From NCBI RefSeq assembly GCF_004339805.1, contig NZ_SLUI01000007.1:81061-145060 (forward strand): a stretch of DNA of 64,000 bases, read 5' to 3'. The stretch's first letter is position 1. Each line of letters opens with the position of its first letter. The notes below the pieces were generated by a model. That model worked only from the letters and a program-made list of their open reading frames with translations, was not told the DNA's origin and did no database searches. The position numbers and the translations under genes were made by a program. This document shows, in pieces, positions 36,267 through 44,661 of this stretch. The stretch is from Anaerospora hongkongensis (GTDB taxonomy: Bacteria; Bacillota; Negativicutes; Sporomusales; DSM-15969).

Positions 36267-37177
36267 TAAAATGGAATACAATTGTAGTTGCTTTGCTGGT
36301 GAGTTCGTCCCTGCTGATCGGCACATCCATAACAGAAGCGGGAAGTAAAGCCGATTATCGGATATACGATAATCGGTCCGGCAAAGACCTTAGTATGAAT
36401 AACCTAACTAGGACTAGTAAGGACTACGATGTCGTGGTATTCGGTGAATATCACGACAATCCCGTCCTGCATCGTCTGGAGAAGGAACTGTTGACTGCAG
36501 TTTACGAGCAGTATCCCAATGTGGCCGTATCTTTAGAAATGTTCGAACGGGATACGCAGCCGAGCTTGAATGCGTATCTGGCAGGCCGCGTGAAGGAAGC
36601 GGTTTTTCTGGAACAGTCGCGGCCCTGGAAGAATTATGGCAGTGACTACCGCCCCCTTGTCGAGTTTGCGAAAACCGAAGGGCTGCCAGTCCTTGCCGCT
36701 AATATTCCCCGCTTTATAGCTGCTCAGTATGCTCGCACTGGGACGCTGGCGCTTGAGGAACCGATGCGGCAATACCTGCCGCGCATACACAGTGCTCCTG
36801 ACGGCGAATACCGGCAGCGGTTTTTCGGTCAGATGCAGGCTATGAGCGACAAACACAGTGCAATGCCGGTGACGGAGAAGCAAATGGAAGCCTTTTATCG
36901 TGCCCAGTGTCTAAAGGATGATACAATGGCGGAAAGTATTCTCGATCATCACCGCCGCTATCCGGACAGGAAGATTATCCATTATCAGGGAGATTTCCAC
37001 AGCCGCTACCGGCTAGGCGTTGTGGAAAAGCTGCAGGCGCTGGCACCGGAGTTGAAAACACTGGTCATTACGCCTGTTTATGTGGACGACTTTCAAAGAC
37101 TGTCCGAAAAAGCGCGGACTTTCCAGGCAGATGGTGACATTGTGGTATTTGTACAGCAAAAGGAACTGTCTCGTTAG
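36263..37177 (+). CDS. ChaN-like haem-binding protein (PF04187)
   Basis: A 304-residue exported protein: signal segment (IVVALLVSSSLLIGTSITEA), then the ChaN/Tiki fold with VVVFGEYHDNPVLHRLEKELL, VAVSLEMFERDTQPSLNAYL and IIHYQGDFHSRYRLGVVEKL. In Campylobacter ChaN binds two cofacial haems and is an iron-regulated lipoprotein. Here no lipobox is seen. ATG 36263 overlaps the receptor's stop (ATGA), so it is translationally coupled to the TonB receptor, which supports haem as the cargo. Confidence 0.87.
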   Translation: MIKWNTIVVALLVSSSLLIGTSITEAGSKADYRIYDNRSGKDLSMNNLTRTSKDYDVVVFGEYHDNPVLHRLEKELLTAVYEQYPNVAVSLEMFERDTQPSLNAYLAGRVKEAVFLEQSRPWKNYGSDYRPLVEFAKTEGLPVLAANIPRFIAAQYARTGTLALEEPMRQYLPRIHSAPDGEYRQRFFGQMQAMSDKHSAMPVTEKQMEAFYRAQCLKDDTMAESILDHHRRYPDRKIIHYQGDFHSRYRLGVVEKLQALAPELKTLVITPVYVDDFQRLSEKARTFQADGDIVVFVQQKELSR

Positions 37178-37199
37178 TGCTTGAGCTGGGAATAAGCAA

Positions 37200-37256
37200 A
37201 AAGAGGGTGTCGCATGCTTTTTGAAAAAGTAAATGCGACACCCCTTCTTCCTTTGT
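37200..37256 (+). terminator. Terminator of the haem locus
   Basis: GGGTGTCGCAT and ATGCGACACCC form an 11-bp stem with a ~17-base loop, flanked by AAGA and CTTCTTCCTTTG. It closes the second Fur-controlled transcription unit. The remaining ~250 bases to 37504 hold no other feature I can support. Confidence 0.65.
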
Positions 37257-37503
37257 ACGGCTTTCTACTTTTTTCATCGAAACAAAAGTAGAAAAAATCC
37301 GAATTTCTTAACGTAAGCATTTCCCATCCTGCGGACCGCATTTTTCCAGAAGGGCCGAAAGGAAACGAAGATAATAGTTACACGTTCTTTTAGCAAACAG
37401 CGCTTTTTTACCCAGACAAACTTTGCATGGCTTTGATTTACTGTGGTAAGATATGACTATTACTAAAGAGGTTCTGTCGTCTCTTGGAAATCGGAGGTTT
37501 CTT

Positions 37504-39249
37504 ATGTCTATCTGGTCAAAATTCATTCAATATTATAAACCGTACCGCTGGTTGTTTTTTACGGATTTAGCCTGTGCATCAGTCGTTTCCTTAGTGGATA
37601 TTGCCTTTCCGCAAATTCTCTATTATCTTACTCATGGTGTTTTTACCCGGAGTGCGGTAGAAATCAAACAGGTTTTAGGTACGGTAGCTTTCGGCATGCT
37701 TGCCTTGTATCTACTTCGCTACGCCTGTCAGTATTACATTACGACCTGGGGCCATATTATGGGTGCCCGGATGGAAAGCGATATGCGGCAGGATTTATTT
37801 GATCATTATCAGCGGCTGTCTTTTTCTTATTATGACCGAAATAATACCGGTGAAATGATGTCCAAGCTGGTTTCCGATCTGTTTGACATTTCTGAGCTGG
37901 CTCATCACGGGCCGGAAAACATTTTTATCTGTACCCTGAAGATTGTCGGATCGTTTGCCTTATTAATGTTCTTGAATGTCAAAATGACGCTGATTCTCTT
38001 GCTGGTGACTTTGCTGATGGTTTGCTTCAGCATTTATAAGAACAAAAGAATGAAAGCTGTTTTTATGGACAACCGCAAACGGATAGCCGGAGTGAATTCA
38101 CAGGTACAGGACAGTCTTGCCGGTATTCGTGTTGTCAAATCCTTTGCCAATGAGGAGCTGGAACGGGACAAATTCTGTACTGCTAACCTGCAGTTTCTGG
38201 ATTCCAAGGTCAGCAGTTATCGCATTATGGGCAGTTTTCATGCCGGCAACGGCCTCTTTCAGGGCTTATTGTATATGGCCGTGCTGGTGAGCGGCGGCTA
38301 TTTTGTTGCTGAGGGGACACTGCAGGTAACCGATTTAGCGGTATATGCCTTGTATATCGGCATCTTCATGAATCCGATTGATGTACTGATTAATTTTACC
38401 GAGCAATTTCAAAAAGGGTATTCCGGCTTTAAGCGATTTATGGAAGTGGTGAGTACGGTGCCGGAAATCCTGGAAAAGCCTCATGCCCTGTCTTTGCAGG
38501 CGGTAAAAGGCCACATCGAATACCGCGATGTTTCCTTCCGCTATGATCAGGATACACAAGTGCTGGATGGTGTGAATATTACCATTGAGGCAGGAAAAAC
38601 AGTTGCGCTGGTAGGCCCTTCCGGGGGTGGTAAAACAACCCTTTGTTCTATTTTGCCCCGTTTCTATGACGTAAGCGGCGGCGCCGTTTTAATCGACGGC
38701 CATGATGTAAGGGATGTGACATTGAAGTCGCTGCGCAGTGCGATAGGGATTGTCCAGCAGGATGTATATATGTTTGCCGGAACGGTACGGGATAATATCG
38801 CCTATGGCAAGCCGGAGGCAAGTGAGGCAGAGATTATTGAGGCGGCGCAGAACGCTAATATTCATGATTTTATCATGAGTCTGCCTGACGGCTATGACAG
38901 TTATGTCGGCGAACGGGGAACCCGTCTTTCCGGCGGGCAAAAGCAGCGTATTGCAATTGCCCGCGTATTCTTAAAGAATCCACAGATTCTCATTTTGGAT
39001 GAAGCCACTTCCGCATTGGATAATGAGAGTGAACGCTATATTCAGGCCTCGCTGGAGCGCCTCTCTAAGAATCGCACGACAATTGTCGTAGCCCACCGGC
39101 TGAGCACGATCCGCAATGCCGATGAGATTATCGTCATTAATCACAACGGCATTCAGGAACGGGGCAGTCACGACGAATTACTGGCCGAAAACGGACTGTA
39201 CGCCAAATATTATAATATGCAGTTTGAAGGCTTGGACGAGCTGGAATAG
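37504..39249 (+). CDS. ABC exporter, fused membrane and ATPase domains (MsbA/LmrA-like)
   Basis: A 581-residue half-transporter: six membrane spans in residues 1-300, then an ATPase with Walker A GPSGGGKTT, Q-loop VQQDVYMFAGTVRDNIAYG, signature LSGGQKQR, Walker B ILILDEATSALD and switch VAHRLSTI. The family exports drugs, lipids or peptides as a homodimer. ATG 37504 follows CGGAGG; a longer frame from 37453 lacks a ribosome-binding site. It is outside the Fur-controlled unit and its cargo is unknown. Confidence 0.88.
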   Translation: MSIWSKFIQYYKPYRWLFFTDLACASVVSLVDIAFPQILYYLTHGVFTRSAVEIKQVLGTVAFGMLALYLLRYACQYYITTWGHIMGARMESDMRQDLFDHYQRLSFSYYDRNNTGEMMSKLVSDLFDISELAHHGPENIFICTLKIVGSFALLMFLNVKMTLILLLVTLLMVCFSIYKNKRMKAVFMDNRKRIAGVNSQVQDSLAGIRVVKSFANEELERDKFCTANLQFLDSKVSSYRIMGSFHAGNGLFQGLLYMAVLVSGGYFVAEGTLQVTDLAVYALYIGIFMNPIDVLINFTEQFQKGYSGFKRFMEVVSTVPEILEKPHALSLQAVKGHIEYRDVSFRYDQDTQVLDGVNITIEAGKTVALVGPSGGGKTTLCSILPRFYDVSGGAVLIDGHDVRDVTLKSLRSAIGIVQQDVYMFAGTVRDNIAYGKPEASEAEIIEAAQNANIHDFIMSLPDGYDSYVGERGTRLSGGQKQRIAIARVFLKNPQILILDEATSALDNESERYIQASLERLSKNRTTIVVAHRLSTIRNADEIIVINHNGIQERGSHDELLAENGLYAKYYNMQFEGLDELE

Positions 39250-39253
39250 AGAT

Positions 39254-39712
39254 TTACCTGCTGAGCAAGACTGCAGTGACCCAAATCTTCAATGTATCGG
39301 AAATCACCATTTTGCGCACGGACAGCCTGAAATCTCGGTCTTCTAAACGAATAACCCGGTTATCGATTACGGCAGTTAGTAAATCCGGATTCAGGTTGGT
39401 GACTTCTTTGCCGAAGAGCGGGTAGTATTGCTCTTTTACATGGATCATTAAAGCGTCCTTGTCCGCTTGATCCCCTGTCAACTGGAGATCAACCTCAATT
39501 TTTTTGATGACCGTTGCTTTCTTCTTTGACGATACTTCTAATTTTTCCAGAAGGGCATCTTTTTCCTTAACCGCTGTTTGCAGAGCATGGATATGCTGAT
39601 AAGCAGTATCGAGTTCGTGGCCGGTATACGCTGTCACGAGTATAGCTCCTGCACACAGACCGCCTAAAAAGCCGGTCAGAAGAAAAATAAAATAAGATTT
39701 GCGGTTGGCCAT
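39254..39712 (-). CDS. ytrI: YtrI-like sporulation membrane protein
   Basis: A 152-residue protein with one N-terminal membrane span (SYFIFLLTGFLGGLCAGAILV) and an extracytoplasmic coiled-coil-like domain (HALQTAVKEKDALLEKLEVSSKKK). Its ATG overlaps the ytrH stop codon by one base. In Bacillus ytrH and ytrI are a sigma-E operon needed for efficient sporulation; the assignment rests on size, topology and this pairing. Confidence 0.7.
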   Translation of the reverse strand: MANRKSYFIFLLTGFLGGLCAGAILVTAYTGHELDTAYQHIHALQTAVKEKDALLEKLEVSSKKKATVIKKIEVDLQLTGDQADKDALMIHVKEQYYPLFGKEVTNLNPDLLTAVIDNRVIRLEDRDFRLSVRKMVISDTLKIWVTAVLLSR

Positions 39713-40050
39713 TATTCGCTCCAGCTCTGACCGCAGCGTTTAATCAGCATGATAAAGCTAAAACCGGCATTGGCTCCGGCCAGCGCTGCCAGCACATAGG
39801 CAAGCTCTTTGGCAACGGAGCGGATATTGCCGCGAAAAAACCCCTGGTCTAAGGCCTCAAGTGATTGAAATGTTCCTCCCAAAGCAGCGGCAACAGCCCA
39901 GATTTTGAGGGAATCGGCAACTGTCACCATTGTTTTAACCGGCGGATGGTGGCTGATTACTGCTGCCAGTCCGGCAAACAGGCTTGCGCCGACCATTACG
40001 CCCAGGGCAATAAAAAAGTTGATGACCAAGGTACTGATAAAGGCAGACAT
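39712..40050 (-). CDS. ytrH: YtrH-family sporulation protein
   Basis: A 112-residue protein with about three membrane spans: INFFIALGVMVGASLFAGLAAVIS, MVTVADSLKIWAVAAALGGTF and ELAYVLAALAGANAGFSFIMLI. The pattern and length match the SpoYtrH family, expressed in the mother cell during sporulation. It heads a two-gene operon with ytrI and supports the spore-forming nature of the host. Confidence 0.82.
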   Translation of the reverse strand: MSAFISTLVINFFIALGVMVGASLFAGLAAVISHHPPVKTMVTVADSLKIWAVAAALGGTFQSLEALDQGFFRGNIRSVAKELAYVLAALAGANAGFSFIMLIKRCGQSWSE

Positions 40051-40123
40051 ATAAGACCGGTACCTCCTCGATAAAACGGCTATAGTTAATATATAGTCGC
40101 CAGGGAAAAATCCATGCTAACTA

Positions 40124-40175
40124 CTCACAGCAAAACTCCTGCCGGTCTTTGTACTGGCAGGAGTTTTGCTGTGAG
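40124..40175. repeat. Perfect 20-bp inverted repeat between ytrH and arsC-like gene
   Basis: The 20 bases at 40124-40143 are the exact reverse complement of 40156-40175, around a 12-base loop. Neither side has a T tract, and the flanking genes diverge from it, so it is not an obvious terminator. A cruciform, regulator site or leader RNA hairpin is possible. Confidence 0.75.
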
Positions 40176-40240
40176 CTTAGAAGTAGTTTCTTACAGACAA
40201 TCATTGTTGTTAAGCAGTCCGCACTGAGGAGGAATTGAGG

Positions 40241-40603
40241 TTGAGTAAAAAATATGTGTTTATCTGTTATCCGAAATGCACTACCTGCCAAAAGGCGCAA
40301 AAGTGGCTTGATGCACATGGTATTGCCTATGAGCAGCGCAATATTAAAGAAGAAAAACCAACAGAGGCTGAGTTAAGGGAATGGTGGCGCCAAAGCGGTC
40401 TGCCGCTGCGCAAATTTTTTAACACAAGCGGCTTGTTGTATAAATCACTGGAATTGAAAGACAAACTGCCCGGTATGTCTGAAGCCGAACAGCTGTCTCT
40501 GCTGGCGACGGACGGGATGCTCGTCAAACGGCCGCTGTTCGTAACAAGCTCAAAAGTCTTAGTGGGATTTAAAGAGCAGGAATGGGAGCATCTGGATACC
40601 TAA
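40241..40603 (+). CDS. ArsC/Spx-family thioredoxin-fold protein
   Basis: A 120-residue protein with VFICYPKCTTCQKAQKWLDAHGI, giving the CxxC pair (CTTC) and the ArsC fold; RKFFNTSGLLYKSLELKDKL and LLATDGMLVKRPLFV are characteristic of the YusI/Spx-like branch. These proteins act as reductases or redox regulators; arsenate reduction is not established since no ars genes are nearby. TTG 40241 is chosen because AGGAGG is eight bases upstream; TTG 40235 is too close. Confidence 0.8.
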   Translation: MSKKYVFICYPKCTTCQKAQKWLDAHGIAYEQRNIKEEKPTEAELREWWRQSGLPLRKFFNTSGLLYKSLELKDKLPGMSEAEQLSLLATDGMLVKRPLFVTSSKVLVGFKEQEWEHLDT

Positions 40604-40639
40604 TAGAATAAGAAGCAAGAAATTTGCGGGGTGATTGGC

Positions 40640-41095
40640 ATGGAAATCAAACTTGATGATTTAACCGGAGAGGAAACGGCCGCTTTTATCAGAGGTCATC
40701 TACAGGATTTGGCCCGGCATTCCCCTCCGGAAAGCAGGCATGCTTTGGATCTGACAGGTCTGAAACAGCCGGATGTTACATTATGGAGCGCCTGGGAACA
40801 GGGCCAGCTGCTGGGCTGCGGAGCGCTGAAAGAACTGAATAGCTGGCATGGGGAAGTGAAATCCATGCGGACGAATACGGCACATTTGCGCAGCGGGGTG
40901 GCAAAACGCCTGCTTGCTCACATCATCCAAACAGCGCGGCAGCGGGGCTATAAGCGGCTAAGTCTGGAAACCGGTTCTATGGCCGCTTTTGAACCGGCGC
41001 AAAGACTGTACGCTAGCATGGGCTTTCAGTATTGTGAACCTTTCGCCGACTACAAAGAAGATCCTAATAGTGTATTTATGACCAGGGAATTATAA
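40640..41095 (+). CDS. GNAT-family N-acetyltransferase
   Basis: A 151-residue acetyltransferase. GEVKSMRTNTAHLRSGVAKRLLAHIIQTARQRGYKRLSLETGS covers motif A (the AcCoA pyrophosphate loop Q/RxxGxA variant HLRSGVAKRL), and RLYASMGFQYCEPFADY is motif B. It resembles YsnE/PhnO-like members of unknown substrate. GGGGTGA precedes ATG 40640. It lies 36 bases after the ArsC-like gene, so they may be co-transcribed. Confidence 0.85.
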   Translation: MEIKLDDLTGEETAAFIRGHLQDLARHSPPESRHALDLTGLKQPDVTLWSAWEQGQLLGCGALKELNSWHGEVKSMRTNTAHLRSGVAKRLLAHIIQTARQRGYKRLSLETGSMAAFEPAQRLYASMGFQYCEPFADYKEDPNSVFMTREL

Positions 41096-41102
41096 AAGCG
41101 AA

Positions 41103-41136
41103 AGAGCCTGCTCTCCAATCGTGAGAACAGGCCCTT
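41103..41136. terminator. Terminator between GNAT and RibU-like genes
   Basis: GCCTG-CTCTC pairs with GAGA-ACAGGC around a seven-base loop. On the minus strand it is followed by CTTTCGCTTTT, a modest T-rich tail, so it most likely ends the RibU-like transcript and perhaps both. Confidence 0.55.
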
Positions 41137-41141
41137 AACAG

Positions 41142-41720
41142 TTAATGCAGCAGATGCGACAGCTTTTTATAGATAAGGATGGTAATCAGTGATACCAACA
41201 GCCCTTTTAGAAGGTTGAACGGGATAATGGCAAATAGGATGAAGGTCTTTAAGTTAATGATAAAGGGATTAACGGCATGTCCCATGTTGACTACCGCTTC
41301 GCCGGGAAAATTCAGTACTGCCTGATAAAGCGGAATCAACACCCAGTAGTTTAACGCTGCCGCCGCCACTGTCATGGCAATTGTTCCGGAAAGCAGTGCA
41401 GTGATGGCTCCTTGCCGGCTTTTATAGCGCCGGTAAATAAAGCCTGCAGTCAGGACGAAGGCGCTGCCAACCAAAAAATTTGCCAGTTCGCCGATGCCTG
41501 CTGTCTGTGAATTGGTCAGGTGCAGCAGGTTTTTCAGCAGCATTACCCACAAACCGGCAAGCGGGCCCATGGAAAAAGCGCCGATGATTGCGGGGATTTC
41601 ACTTAAATCCATTTTTAAAAAACCGGGCATAAATACGATGGGAAAATCCATGAGCATGAGGATAACGGCAGCACCGGCCAATACGGCAGTCCGGGTCATA
41701 TACATAAATTGCAGTTGCAC
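41142..41720 (-). CDS. ECF transporter S component, riboflavin-type (RibU-like)
   Basis: A 192-residue membrane protein with about six spans: LMLMDFPIVFMPGFLKMDLSEIPAIIGAFSMGPLAGLWVMLLKN (about residues 22-65) is the RibU hallmark, and NYWVLIPLY and NLLKGLLVSLITILIYK follow. RibU captures riboflavin and works with a shared EcfAA'T module encoded elsewhere. GTG 41720 is chosen because GGAGG lies nine bases upstream. No FMN riboswitch is visible in front of it. Confidence 0.82.
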   Translation of the reverse strand: MQLQFMYMTRTAVLAGAAVILMLMDFPIVFMPGFLKMDLSEIPAIIGAFSMGPLAGLWVMLLKNLLHLTNSQTAGIGELANFLVGSAFVLTAGFIYRRYKSRQGAITALLSGTIAMTVAAAALNYWVLIPLYQAVLNFPGEAVVNMGHAVNPFIINLKTFILFAIIPFNLLKGLLVSLITILIYKKLSHLLH

Positions 41721-41818
41721 AGGTAATTTCCTCCAGGGATCTGAGCTTATAGGGCTCATTATACTTTTTTTTCACCAATAGCGCAATGTCCGGCATAGGC
41801 AAATCATAGCCAGTCAGC

Positions 41819-41847
41819 TTTACAGAGTAATGATTAATTGTTATAAT
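41819..41847 (+). promoter_or_regulatory. Promoter of the nickel/peptide-type importer operon
   Basis: TTTACA at 41819-41824 and TATAAT at 41842-41847, spacer 17 bases. The leader to the start at 42042 is about 190 bases and contains a TTGCCAC/GTGGCAA hairpin (41982-42002); I cannot assign it to a known riboswitch. Confidence 0.55.
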
Positions 41848-42041
41848 TTGTATAATGAAATTATGAAGATTTTATTATGGCAGAAGCCATAGGTGTGTTT
41901 TACATAGGATTGGTAGAAGAATATAGGTACAGGAAACTGTGGTATGAAGCCATTGGGGCGAGTTATTTGCCCAAGGTCTTTTTGCCACTTTTTTTGTGGC
42001 AATTCATGGTTATAGAAAAATATAAGCTGGGGGAGAAATGG

Positions 42042-43640
42042 ATGAAGAATAAAAAAATAGCGCTCATGTTACTATTCGTATTTTTAGTTACGCTGGCCGG
42101 GTGTGGGAAGGCTGATAAAAGTGCTGCCACGACAGTAAAAGATAGTGTTGTGATTGCCATGGATGCCGAATCAGAGCCGGCGGCCGGCTTTGATCCGATT
42201 ATGGGCTGGGCTGCCGGTGAGCATACGCATGATCCTTTAATTCAAAGCACCTTGCTCATTACCAAAGATGACATTACCATTGGTTATGACTTGGCGAAAG
42301 ACTATACCATTTCTCCTGATGGCCTTACCTGGACTTTCAAAATTCGTTCGGATGTGAAGTTTACGGATGGCGTTCCGCTGACCGCCAAAGATGTGGCATT
42401 TACTTATAATCATGCAATGCAGCAGGCAACTGAGACGGATTTATCGATGTTACAATCCGTGGAAGCAGTTGATGATACTACTGCTGTTTTTCATTTGAAT
42501 ACGCCTTATTCGGCATTTGCCTATACGGCTGCTGTGGTCGGAATTGTGCCTGCTCATGCCTATAACGCCGCAACGTATGGCAAAAATCCGCTTGGTTCCG
42601 GCCGGTACATTCTCAAACAATGGGATAAGGGCCAGCAAGTTATTTTAGAAGCAAACCCGAATTACTATGGCGAAAAGCCCAAAATGAAAAAAGTAACCAT
42701 CGTGTTTATGTCCGAAGATGCCGCTTATGCAGCGGCTAAAGCCGGGCAGGTCGATGTGGCGCATACGGCTCCGGCCTATACTGTGAACCCGATTAAAGGC
42801 TATAACATTCTAGCATTTAATTCTGTAGATATTCGCGGGCTTAATCTCCCTGCGATTCCGGCGGGAAAGCAGACACCTGCCAGGAAAAATGGCGAAACTT
42901 ATCCTGCCGGCAATGACGTTACTGCCAATTTAGCTATTCGCCAGGCCATTGCCTGTGCGATTGACCGGGAAGCCATTGTCAAGAATGTGCTGTATGGCTA
43001 TGGTTCGGTAGCTTATACGGACAGCCTTAATGAACCATGGGAAAACGAAGCGATGAAAGTGGCCTATGATCCGGCAAAAGCCAAAGCGATCTTAGAGGCA
43101 GACGGCTGGAAATTAAATGGTGAGGGTATTTATGAAAAGCAGGGCTTAAAAGCCGAGTTTGATCTGCTTTATATTTCATCGAATTCTGTGCGAACCGGTA
43201 TTGCTATGGCAGTCAAAGAAATGCTGCAGCAAGTTGGCATTAAAGTGAATCCCGTAGGATCAAGCTGGGACAAGATTTCGACATTATGCTATGCAACCCC
43301 GCATGTATTTGGTGCCGGACTACACTCGCCTACCGGCGTGAGAAGCCATTATTATACCGGTAAAAACTATGCTTCTTATTCCAATCCGACAGTAGATCAA
43401 TACATTGATCAGGCCTTAGCAGCGAATTCTGTAGAAGGCTCTTATGAATTTTGGAAGAAGGCGCAATGGGATGGGCAGACCGGTGTTACACCGCAGGCTG
43501 ATTCCCCCTGGGTGTGGCTGGTGGAAATCAAGCACATCTATTTTGCCAAAGAAAACCTAAATGTGGTTGATAACAAGATTCATCCCCATGGCTATGGCTG
43601 GACAATTGCGAATCATGTTCATCAGTGGTCTTGGAAGTAA
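42042..43640 (+). CDS. Nickel/peptide-type ABC substrate-binding lipoprotein (SBP family 5)
   Basis: A 532-residue lipoprotein with lipobox LVTLAGC, followed by the family 5 fold: TISPDGLTWTFKIRSDVKFTDG, PLTAKDVAFTYNHA, NPLGSGRYILKQWDKGQQVILEANPNYYGEKPK and RQAIACAIDREAIVKNVLYG. Family members bind oligopeptides, nickel or nickel-metallophore complexes. ATG 42042 is preceded by GGGGGAGA; a longer frame from 41877 would bury the signal sequence. Two permeases and two ATPases follow, completing an importer; whether the cargo is nickel or peptide is unresolved. Confidence 0.85.
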   Translation: MKNKKIALMLLFVFLVTLAGCGKADKSAATTVKDSVVIAMDAESEPAAGFDPIMGWAAGEHTHDPLIQSTLLITKDDITIGYDLAKDYTISPDGLTWTFKIRSDVKFTDGVPLTAKDVAFTYNHAMQQATETDLSMLQSVEAVDDTTAVFHLNTPYSAFAYTAAVVGIVPAHAYNAATYGKNPLGSGRYILKQWDKGQQVILEANPNYYGEKPKMKKVTIVFMSEDAAYAAAKAGQVDVAHTAPAYTVNPIKGYNILAFNSVDIRGLNLPAIPAGKQTPARKNGETYPAGNDVTANLAIRQAIACAIDREAIVKNVLYGYGSVAYTDSLNEPWENEAMKVAYDPAKAKAILEADGWKLNGEGIYEKQGLKAEFDLLYISSNSVRTGIAMAVKEMLQQVGIKVNPVGSSWDKISTLCYATPHVFGAGLHSPTGVRSHYYTGKNYASYSNPTVDQYIDQALAANSVEGSYEFWKKAQWDGQTGVTPQADSPWVWLVEIKHIYFAKENLNVVDNKIHPHGYGWTIANHVHQWSWK

Positions 43641-43650
43641 TGAGGTATGA

Positions 43651-44661
43651 ATGATGGATATAGGACCGTACTCCGGTATTGCTAAATATATCGGAAAAGG
43701 GATCGTTAAAATAGCTACATTGTTAATTGCCGTGAGCATTCTTTCTTTTATCCTGGTTTCCATGTCTCCGGTCGATCCGGTGCGCGCCTATATTGGCGAA
43801 GTTGGTATAGCTAATATGAGTGCCGAAAACCTGGCCAGACTAGAGGCCTATTTTGGTTTGGATACGCCTCCGGTTGTGCGGTATTGGAATTGGTTTACCG
43901 ACTTTTTGCAGGGGAATATGGGAATATCCCTGTTTTACCGTCAGCCGGTTGCCAGTGTTATTCATGTCAAATTTATGAACTCCATGGCCCTAATGGCGGC
44001 GGCCTGGATTTTCTCGGGCGTATTGGGCTTTGCATTGGGAATTACGGCTGGTTTTTATCGCGGCCGCTTTATTGACAGAGTAATCAAAGGCTATGCATTA
44101 CTAATTGCCAGTACGCCAACATTCTGGCTGGCTTTAGTTTTGTTGATGGTGTTCGCTGTATGGCTGCAGCTTTTGCCAATTGGTTTAAGTGTGCCGATTG
44201 GGGTAAATGCCGCAGAAGTTTCTGTTTTTGACAGCTTAAAACATTTAATTCTGCCGGCTTTAACCTTAAGTGTCATTGGCATTGCCAATATAACACTGCA
44301 TACCCGGGAAAAAATGATTGATATTATGGCGGAAGATTATATTCTTTTTGCCAAAGCACGGGGCAAGAGCAGGCTTGCGATTATTCGCAATCATGCGCTC
44401 CGCAATATTATGCTGCCTGCAATAACCTTGCAATTTGCCTCGATTAGTGAAATTTTTGGCGGTTCTGTCTTGGTTGAACAGGTTTTTTCTTATCCAGGCC
44501 TGGGTAAAGCGGCTGTTGCTGCCGGATTAGGCGGTGATGCACCGCTTTTACTGGGAATTGCGGTAATTAGTGCAGCATTAGTATTTAGCGGCAATTTTAT
44601 TGCGAATATTTTATATGGGATCATTGACCCTAGGATAAGGCGGGGAAGCACCAATGAATAA
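43651..44661 (+). CDS. Nickel/peptide-type ABC permease (NikB/DppB-like)
   Basis: A 336-residue permease with six spans. SFILVSMSPVDPVRAYIG, LDTPPVVRYWNWFTDFLQGNMGISL and the EAA-type loop YILFAKARGKSRLAIIRNHALRN fit the DppB/NikB family. Two adjacent ATGs (43651, 43654) are possible, with GAGG five to eight bases upstream. It overlaps the next permease by eight bases. Confidence 0.88.
   Translation: MMDIGPYSGIAKYIGKGIVKIATLLIAVSILSFILVSMSPVDPVRAYIGEVGIANMSAENLARLEAYFGLDTPPVVRYWNWFTDFLQGNMGISLFYRQPVASVIHVKFMNSMALMAAAWIFSGVLGFALGITAGFYRGRFIDRVIKGYALLIASTPTFWLALVLLMVFAVWLQLLPIGLSVPIGVNAAEVSVFDSLKHLILPALTLSVIGIANITLHTREKMIDIMAEDYILFAKARGKSRLAIIRNHALRNIMLPAITLQFASISEIFGGSVLVEQVFSYPGLGKAAVAAGLGGDAPLLLGIAVISAALVFSGNFIANILYGIIDPRIRRGSTNE

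Noticed and set aside
41721..41818. FMN riboswitch upstream of the RibU-like gene
   Set aside because: None of the RFN-element conserved blocks (such as AGGGGGTGAAATTCCC-like) is found on the minus strand.
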